A stretch of DNA of 64,000 bases from Hawksworthiomyces lignivorus (lineage: Eukaryota > Ascomycota > Sordariomycetes > Ophiostomatales > Ophiostomataceae). Location: contig NTMA01000074.1 in NCBI GenBank assembly GCA_002917075.1, positions 124,001 through 188,000 of the forward strand, written 5' to 3'. A model generated the notes under the pieces. It did no database searches and was not told the DNA's origin. It saw nothing but the letters and a program-made list of their open reading frames with translations. A program made the translations under genes and the position numbers. Within the stretch, counting starts at the first letter, position 1. Every line of letters starts with the position of its first letter. This document shows, piece by piece, positions 56,645-64,000 of this stretch.

Positions 56645-58271
56645 TTAGGCGCTTGTGATTCCTGCCTCCTGTTCCTTGTGAGCGGCTTCTGTGCTAGCCG
56701 CTGGTGCTTCCACCGCCGCTTTGGCTTCCACCGCCGCTTTGGCTTCCACCGCCGCCTTTGCGTCAGGTGGCGGCGACGTTGTTACCGGCGTTGTGGCGGC
56801 GGCGGGCGAAGTGGCTCCGTCAATCTTCTTGGTGCTGATTGGGGATGCCACGGTTGGTGATGTAGGGAGACTTGAGGGCTGGCTGGCGTGGGCGGAACCG
56901 GCAACGTCGCGGATGATATAGAACCACTTCTCTGCCTCATCTGGGCTGTGCGCCGTAAAATGGAGCTCCGAGCTGCCGGCCAAGATGCTGCCCATAGACT
57001 TGCCGCGGTCTTTGCCCTTGATGGTAAACTTATCGCCGTTGGGGGCGCCGATGACGGCGTCGGGCAGGTAGATGCTGAGCTCGGGAACGGGATCCCTCCT
57101 AATGTTGTCCGTATCTTTGAACTCGTGCAAGAAGCGCGAGGGGGTGACGACATAGTATGCCGTCTGGGTGCCCCAGTTGAGCTTGTTGCGGCTCTTGCGC
57201 TCGAGGGTGCCCTCAATCACGGCGTGGGTGCTCTGGTGGTCCTGGTTGGGGAAGGTGATGGACTCGACGGAGCGGGGCGGCTCCTTCGGGTCGACGAGGA
57301 TGTCGCCGAAGCGCTGCTTGAAGCTCTTCCATTCCATGTCGAGCGGGATGCGCTGAGCAGCGCTCAGCATGTCGCCATAGAGGGCGCTGACGCGCTCGGC
57401 CTGGCCGCTGGCGTAGAGGTTGAAGGCCTGCATGGCCTGCTGAATCACCTGGATGACGTGGGCCTCGAAGGTCTCAAAGTTGGCTTGCACGGAGATCAGG
57501 TCGTTGCGGTGGTTGTTCTCCTCGGCAACCTGCTTGTTCAGGCGATAAATGACACCCCGGTTCAAGACATATGGATCTTCTGCGGCGTTCAGGCGGCCGC
57601 CAGTGGCCTCGAACGCGGCAGTATGCTGGCCGAGCATCTCAATGTGCTTCTGGGTGATGCCCCGCAGCTTCTCGACTTCCTTGGCACCCTTTTGAGCGCC
57701 AGTGGCCAGTTCCTTGGCCTTATTCTTGATTTCCTTGTGCAGGCGATCAAGCACAGGTAGGACGGAGCCCTTGATGTTCTTCTCAGTCTCGAGGTTTGTG
57801 TTAATGAGCGCCTGCGTGTTGGCGCGCATGTTGTCGAAGAAACCGCTGACGCCGCCCAGGGATGCGTCAAAGTGCTGGCCTTCGCGCAGGGGCTTTGAGA
57901 TGGTCTGAAGAAGGAAAAGGCGTTAGAGTGAGCTTGGAAGAGCTCCATGCACGAATGCTCACAAGAACTCACTTTGAGAACTTTCTCGTATTGCGTGGCC
58001 TGCTCTTTGTGAGCCTTCTCGACGGCACCAATGTATTCTTCGAGGTATCCGCAGACATGCTTCCATGCTTGGATTCTCTCAGCGAGAAGACCGGCGGTCT
58101 GGACAAATGTGTTAGTTGTGAAAACGGCATGCCTATTCATCTCAAGACCGAACGTACGCTGCTGGGGTCCGCATCAGGGACCGCATCGTCATTGAGGCTT
58201 GAGGATGTGGTAACACTCGTCAGGCCCGTGCCTTGCCGTGAAGGCAACCCTTGGGCTTGTGTGCCGGCCAT
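56645..58271 (-). CDS. SLM1/SLM2-like PH-domain protein (TORC2 / PtdIns(4,5)P2 effector)
   Basis: Three exons: 58271-58158, 58098-57973 and 57904-56645, giving 499 residues, all junctions phase 0. A short Ser/Thr-rich head (MAGTQAQGLPSRQGTGL) is followed by a long helical F-BAR-like region (about 40-295), beginning TAGLLAERIQAWKHVCGYLEEYI. A PH domain covers about 308-416: STHAVIEGTLERKSRNKLNW, YYVVTPSRFLHEF, then ELHFTAHSPDEAEKWFYII with its conserved Trp. In yeast, Slm1/2 bind PI(4,5)P2 at eisosomes and hand TORC2 to its Ypk targets under membrane stress. The C-terminal tail is Ala/Ser/Pro-rich and has three copies of the six-residue unit KAAVEA. Both introns are short (59 and 68 nt). A plasma-membrane role is inferred from the family. 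Confidence 0.9.
56706..56759. repeat. 18-bp tandem repeat, 3 copies, in the SLM-like gene
   Basis: The unit GCTTCCACCGCCGCTTTG is repeated three times with one change in the last copy. It codes for KAAVEA in the protein tail. Confidence 0.93.
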
Positions 58272-60485
58272 TGGAAAGTCAATGTGTATGAAACTCGGAG
58301 AGAATGGCAACCGATTTAGAGAAATCTACAACAGAGTTTAAGTGACTGCAGAGCAAAGCACACGAGAATAAGCAACGCCAATGGAGCGATGGGGTGCGGT
58401 AGAAATAAATGCCAGATTCCACTTGCGCAAAGAGCGGGGTCAAAGGGGATAGAGAAAGACGAAAGAGGGCTCCAATAACTACATGTACGACAATCCAATA
58501 GCAAAACATCAAAATAAGGGAAAAGAAAGTGGATAAGCTGGCGCGGCGCGCATGCGTGGATCAGTGAGGATAGTTCGAGTAGCTAGCTACCTAGCCGAAG
58601 TAGTACATCCCGGCTTGGGTATGTGATGGAGCCCATGTGCCGGCGGAAATGCAACGGCAGACGAGAGTAGCAGCCCAGCGATCTTTCAGGCAGGCCGAGA
58701 GGAGTGCACAAATAAAGCGACAAGTAATGTTTCACTTTTCCAATAGACTTACCTCCGTAGCTTCGGAAGATCGGTTCAGAGAGTAGCCAAGAGAGCTTTG
58801 GAAATTAGAATGCCGGATGAGAGCTATTCAGGAGATGAGAGAAAGGCAGTTCGTAGAGCAGAGAGACCAAAATGAGAATGAAGTGGAGCCAGGAACGAAA
58901 TAAGAAAGCAGACGTTGAACGTCGAGACTAGGGAGACGTGGTTCATTTAAAAAGAAAAAGACGTCGCAAGGGGAAGAAAAAAAGAAAAGAAAAAGTCATC
59001 AAGTCCAGAAGAGAGCTTCACATAGTTTCTTGGCTTTTCGTCCCAAAAAATGACGTCAATCGAAGCAAACACTATGGTTTGCCTCCCAGCCAGACTCCAA
59101 GGTGGAACAAGGGAGCTGGATGTTCTTATACATAGCTCACAAAGCTTGGGGTTCATACTAGGATCGCCAATTTTTTTTTTTTACTGGGTCTTGATCTCAT
59201 TCAGCTGAACATTTTTGGTTGCTGGTTGCTGTCTGGATCCCCGGATTGTCGACGGAGTCTATCTCTAGCTTTTCGTTATTTCTTTTCGGCCTTTTCTTGT
59301 TTGTTCTTATCGCCTTTTTTCTGCGAGTCTTCTTAAACATTGTTGAATTGCTGTAGCTGGATACCAAAAAAGGGAGGGAATCCTTTCGGCTTCGGCCGTC
59401 CACGAGTGTTCTGAAATACGGACAAGGGTGAAACAACGCCTAGACTCTGGGGCTCGTGCGGTGTAAAGCGAACGCTAATACCCCATTTTCAGCACTCCAT
59501 GGTGGACCATTCTCTCTCTTGGTTGACTTGGTAATACTCTCAGCTCACTAAGTATGGCGCAGCAGAGCGGAAGATGCAGTAGCTCGACTTGATCTCCAGA
59601 CTGCCATTGGACGACAGCTGGGTCATGATAAGTTGTGCCATTTCTTGCCTGGTCGTCTCATCTTTCTCCTGTCTTTGTTGCCACACCACCATGAGAAGTA
59701 AAGCAACCATCCTGCCGATTACGGCGCATATCACTTAATCAACGAAACGTTGGTTCGTAACAAGCACAGCGATGGTCTAATTGGTTTCACTGCTTTCATC
59801 GCACTTGAAGTAGTTTTGGCTTTACGGCAGGCTAATTCGGTGAGAATGCGTGATGCTTTGGTCTAACACCACAGAGAGCACAATATAATATGCTTAAAAG
59901 CCTTTGTAACATTCAAGGGTATACTATGTACAGATAATTAAAATGACTCTGATGTCCCTGTTAAATGCCTTCTTAAACGCCCGTGTAATGAGAAAGAAAT
60001 AAGCCCCAACAACCAGATAAAAAAATTCCCATGCTCCAATCTGGTCACTTTCCATGTGTATGGATGCCGGCCGTCAAGATACGATGCTAAAACAGCATCT
60101 GTAAAAAAGCAAAAAAAGGAAGTTGATGAAGAGAAAGTCGCTCAAAAACAGATCCAAGCGTAAAACTCCAGATATTTCTCAAAAATGCAATCATGAAAAT
60201 CATCTTTTCCTTCGCCCAAAGATGACCCGGTGACTTGATGAACCTGTACAATGTCTCAAAACGTTCTGCATCCGTTGCATCCGCTCCGTGTCACACCACA
60301 CCAATAATGTGCCGCAAGCTTTCTCATAACAAATATCAAAAAAAAAAAAAACGAGCGCGCCAAGTATGATCGCATCCTATGCGAGGCGGTGGGGTAGCAT
60401 GATTGAGCCCAGTCGCTCAATTGTTCCCTTGAGTTTTTAATTTCTGTTTTTCGTATAGTAGTATTGAAGATCTAGTGATAGCAAA
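58272..60485. other. Intergenic region between the arrestin-like and SLM-like genes (same strand)
   Basis: The left part holds the SLM-like promoter and leader. The right part holds the 3' UTR of the arrestin-like gene and is AT-rich with A runs near 60338-60351. No supported gene. Confidence 0.5.
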
Positions 60486-62677
60486 TTAGGTGGTAACGCG
60501 GCCACGTGCCTGTAACAAGTGCAGCCAGCTGCGCTCGTCGACATCTCCATTTGCTGGGGCTGCATGCCGAACATGGACGAATGGCACGCCAGTCGATAGT
60601 TGACGGCGGCGGCCGCCCGGAGAGCTGTGTTCGCTCAGGTGGCTGACAGCCCGGGAGCGCGTCTGTTGCGACCCGCCACTGCTGTTGGAGGAGGTGGAGG
60701 ACAGAGCAGGTGCTTCAGCATCCTGTGTCATCGTCGCATCTTGTGATGTTTCATTGACGACGGACAGCGGCTCACTTCCAAGAGGAGAAGCAACGGTCGG
60801 GCAAGACGAGCTAACTGGAACCCCCACCGCAGACACTGTAGATACTGAAGACGCTCTTGAAGCATTCGATACCGAAGCTGCGGTGGTATAGTCGGGAAGC
60901 TGAAGGTCGGTGCCAATGGAAATTGGGCCCACACGAGGGTTTTTCATAGCCGTAGCATATGATGGCACCTTGCACAGCTCGGAGAGGTCGGGGAAGTCGA
61001 TGTGTTCCGGATCACTCTGGTCAGAATGACGGGACTCGCCGCTGTTCCGTCTCGACATTGGTTCAGAAGGAGACAAGTTGTCTCCACCAGACCGATACAT
61101 AAAATGGTGAGGAAGGTGAATGGGCGTAAACGGTGTGGTGGCATCCGAGGACGAAGTAGGAGGAGTGAAGACGACCGAGTTTCGATTGCTCCGCCGGACA
61201 TTCGCTTCACGAGACGACACGTCCTGCAGTCGCGACGTCAAGGCTGCAGGAGGTACGGGTATGCTAGCTGCCATGGAAGGCAAGTTTTCACTGGAACCTG
61301 CACGCGACAGTCCATACATTGGGCTGTGGACAGCCGACATTGGCGCCGGCGTCTGGAGGTTGTGGACGTCCACTTCGTCATACAGCTGATCCAGAACATG
61401 CTCACCGTATCCTGGAGGAGCAATGTTGCTCAGTTCAGCAGCAGAGCTAGCAGTAGAGCTAGAAGGACAGGTCAAGTTGCCGTGTTCATCCAGGGGGATG
61501 TTGGGCGAGATAAAGATGGTCAAAGGCAGCGTGGCACGCAGCTCCGAAACATGGCCATCGGGATTCTTGAGAGCCACCACCATCTTAAGCTTGTGGCGCA
61601 CTTTGATGCCATGCACGTTGACATCTTGGAGACACTTTGCGAGCTTGCGGGGAAGGTCTAGAGACGTGTTGACAACCCAACCTTCCTGGCCCGTGTCGTC
61701 GATCATCTCCTGCCAGTGTTCTTCACGGGTCACGCTTATTGTCCAGTTACCAACGAGGCGCTCATGCTTGTATTCGCGCGTGTTGAAATTGTAGCCTGTG
61801 TTTGAGTTGTTCGGGATAGAAACGAAGTCGTGAATCTCCATCAAACGCATGGTGATATCACCAAGCTCCAGCCCTTTAAGCAGCGGCGTAAAGCGGGCTT
61901 CGAGGGGAATGCAGCTGCCGAAAACAACTGCCTTTTGAGGCACGACGATAGAGTACTCGACCTTGTTAGGCCAGATATTTTCGACGCTCATGGCATGCAG
62001 GAACTCGAGGGCAGAAGACTCCAGTGTGCGCACGATACGGACGTGTTTGTATGCGTGGAGGTCGTAGGCCAGCTTGCCACGGACAATAGTGGCTTTCAGT
62101 TTGTAAGTGATGCTCGCTTCGTTGATGCCCTCGATACTCTCACAAGTATCGCCAGGGAGCATGAGTTCAAAGGGAAATTCATAGTTGCCCTTCTCGAGCA
62201 CAGAGCTCTTGCCCGGTGTGCCCCAAAAAGGCGCCCATTGGTGCTGGAGGATAATATTTGTGCGGTCGACTTTTGTGGAGGTGAGGCCGGTCGGCGTAAC
62301 TTTAGGGTCGTTCCATCTGTTCGCAGGAGTTAGCTGGTCCTCTTCTTTTGCGCCTGCCTGGCTTCTCTTTCTCCTATATATCTCTGGAGCACATACACTA
62401 AACGCTGGATACCCGTTAACCGCAGATGAATATCTTCGATCTTTATTGGGGAAGGAACGCAGATCGCCACTACACCCTTCAACAGCTGGCCGCTGGCCTC
62501 GTGCTCGTTACCACGGAAAACCAGAAAGTCATTTTCGAGTCTATCGCAGCGAAGTTAGAAAATCAGGTCCTGAATGCGCGAAGACGGGAGACTTTCTGTT
62601 TCACAGAGCACTTACCGAATGTCAAAGAGTGTAAGGGCGTTCCGTCCGGTCACCGATGTAAATGGGTTAAATGGCAT
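60486..62677 (-). CDS. Arrestin-related trafficking adaptor (CreD/ROD1-like)
   Basis: Three exons: 62677-62616, 62540-62397 and 62316-60486, giving 678 residues. All exons join in phase 2, with branch sites TTCTAAC and AGCTAAC before the acceptors. The arrestin N-domain begins MPFNPFTSVTGRNALTLFDI, RLENDFLVFRGNEHEASGQL, then EDIHLRLTGIQRL. The C-domain includes ITYKLKATIVRGKLAYDLHA and MSVENIWPNKVEY. A PPGY motif (369-372) and a later LPDY motif fit binding to the WW domains of the Rsp5/HulA ubiquitin ligase. Such adaptors direct nutrient transporters to endocytosis. In Aspergillus, CreD is tied to carbon catabolite control, and in yeast Rod1 to glucose-induced transporter turnover. The tail (about 380-678) is Ser/Thr/Pro-rich and probably regulated by phosphorylation. 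Confidence 0.92.
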
Positions 62678-64000
62678 TGCTTTCGGATAGCGAATCGTCT
62701 CGCTTTACCTGGGCTCTTTGTGAAGCTGCCCAAACTAGAAGACGGTCGAGAAGTTGGAAGTAGAGAAACAGCAGTAATACTGAAAGTGTGGAAGAGATAT
62801 GGCGTATGGCGTGTAATTATACGACTTATGGGCCGCAGTCGGAATTCGGGGATGGCGATGGGTAAGGGACTGCAAAGCCTCTTGGGTACGATCCTTCCGC
62901 ACTATAATGCGTAGAGTAATACGCAGTACTGGGGGAACTGGGGGGTGGGTGATCTAGACGGGTGTGGGAAGATTGCCTTCCTGAGTGATGTATTTTTATC
63001 ATATACTTGGGGCACAGTATACAGTGTGAGCACCCGCAACCTTTCTCCTGGTAAGTGTGTAACTATACACGGGTCGGCGGTAACGGATGCGGCTTGGGAA
63101 GCGAATTGTCTTCTTTGTTTGGTACTTCTGGTAAAGTAGCTGGGCCAAGTTCTCTGCTGTCTGGGGGGGGGGGGGGCGAAAAAGCTCGGGGCGAAAAAAG
63201 TAATGAGATTTTCTGCGGCACGCAAAACTGAACCCCAGGGATGCAGATGTCACCAGAAAGCAGCAGCAAGGGTCAGAAGGTGAGGACGAGTCAGGCACAT
63301 GCCAAAAAAGATAAATTGAGGTAGGAGTGAGCGAGGCAGCGTGAATGCAGTACACCCAGTTGTTGTTCCAAAAGCAGGCTCTCCTTGGTCCTCTCCTTGA
63401 CTGCTTGTGCTTCCTAGGCAAATCTTTCCAAACCCGAGGAGTGGTGTTAGGATGTTGCGTGATCTTTCCTAGTTAGGAAAGAAGACCAGGGTTCACGGCA
63501 CAGTCGACGTTGTTGGGAAGGAGGCAATGGAGGAGGAAGCTAATTTTTGAATAAATGAAGAGGAAATGTAAAGATGAGAGAAAGGGGAGACGTAAGAGGT
63601 AAACTACGTCCAGAGGGAGGAAATAAAAGGAAGAAAGTATTTTGCAAGGAAGAGAGAAGGCAGAATCAATAGCCAAAGGCGAGGTGAAGGAGTAGCCGGG
63701 AATGTAGTGGTCTAAGCAACGCTGCATGAAAGAGAAAAAAAAAGACGACGAGATAAAAGAGATAAAAGATAGAGACCAAATAGAATAAAATAAAATAAAA
63801 GGGTAAAAATGGAACAATGCAGGCCCAAGAGAGGCGCGATGGATCTGACCTAGCGAGGTCTTCTTTGTTCTAGTGTATTCGCCATAGATCGGTGACGAGC
63901 ACGACAAGCAGGCGCTGTTTCTGGTGCAGTCTAACCTCAGCGGGAACTGGACACGAGAGGTGGGAAACGGAATATGCAGAGTGGAAAATAAAATTTCCCA
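62678..64000. other. Upstream region of the arrestin-like gene
   Basis: C/T-rich on the minus strand, especially 63540-63840, which fits a promoter and leader. A G run lies at 63163-63174. No coding frame supported up to the window edge. Confidence 0.5.

Noticed and set aside
1..64000. tRNA, rRNA, CRISPR or mobile element
   Set aside because: Looked for box B-like sequences, repeat-spacer patterns, terminal repeats and transposase motifs; found none that were convincing by eye. A tRNAscan or repeat search would settle this.

Overview
This window is nuclear DNA from a filamentous ascomycete (Pezizomycotina; probably Sordariomycetes, but I cannot fix the order). The evidence is short spliceosomal introns with GT..AG ends and CTAAC-like branch sites, plus fungus-specific families: a HET-domain protein, a Zn2Cys6/fungal_trans_2 regulator, a Clr5-domain protein, a CreD/ROD1-type arrestin, a SLM1/2 PH protein, a YAP1-type bZIP and FMP52. 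I see no rRNA, tRNA, CRISPR array or recognisable transposon. Gene density is low: 17 protein genes I accept, plus one small likely gene, in 64 kb, with long pyrimidine-rich leaders.

Left part (1-20 kb): a membrane-anchored steryl ester hydrolase/lipase (+). Then comes a DHA2-type MFS transporter (-), whose only intron contains an assembly gap, divergent from an intronless gene (+) that fuses a carbamoylase-type nitrilase domain to an Asp/Glu/hydantoin-racemase domain. A 4.4-kb stretch without genes follows, then a Zn2Cys6 regulator (+), a small CxxC protein (+) and FMP52 (-).

Middle part (20-46 kb): a HET-domain protein (-) divergent from a serine esterase of the phospholipase/carboxylesterase family (+), and a RING-type protein (+). 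After a 5.9-kb stretch without an accepted gene comes a YANK/STK32-type kinase (+), facing a YAP1-like oxidative-stress bZIP factor (-). A BSD-domain protein (+), TSR2 (-) and RIB3 (-) follow.

Right part (46-64 kb): COQ3 (+), a Clr5-domain protein (-), a gene-poor 5.2 kb, a SLM1/2-like PH protein (-) and an arrestin-related trafficking adaptor (-).

Most genes are conserved housekeeping or signalling genes with no obvious joint function. The exception, and the best candidate for something new, is the divergent transporter / carbamoylase-racemase pair at 4.1-9.5 kb. It looks like a compact uptake-or-export plus N-carbamoyl-amino-acid (hydantoin-type) metabolism module built around a two-domain enzyme. 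Exon models were derived by hand from reading frame, splice signals and family conservation, and transcript data have not been consulted.
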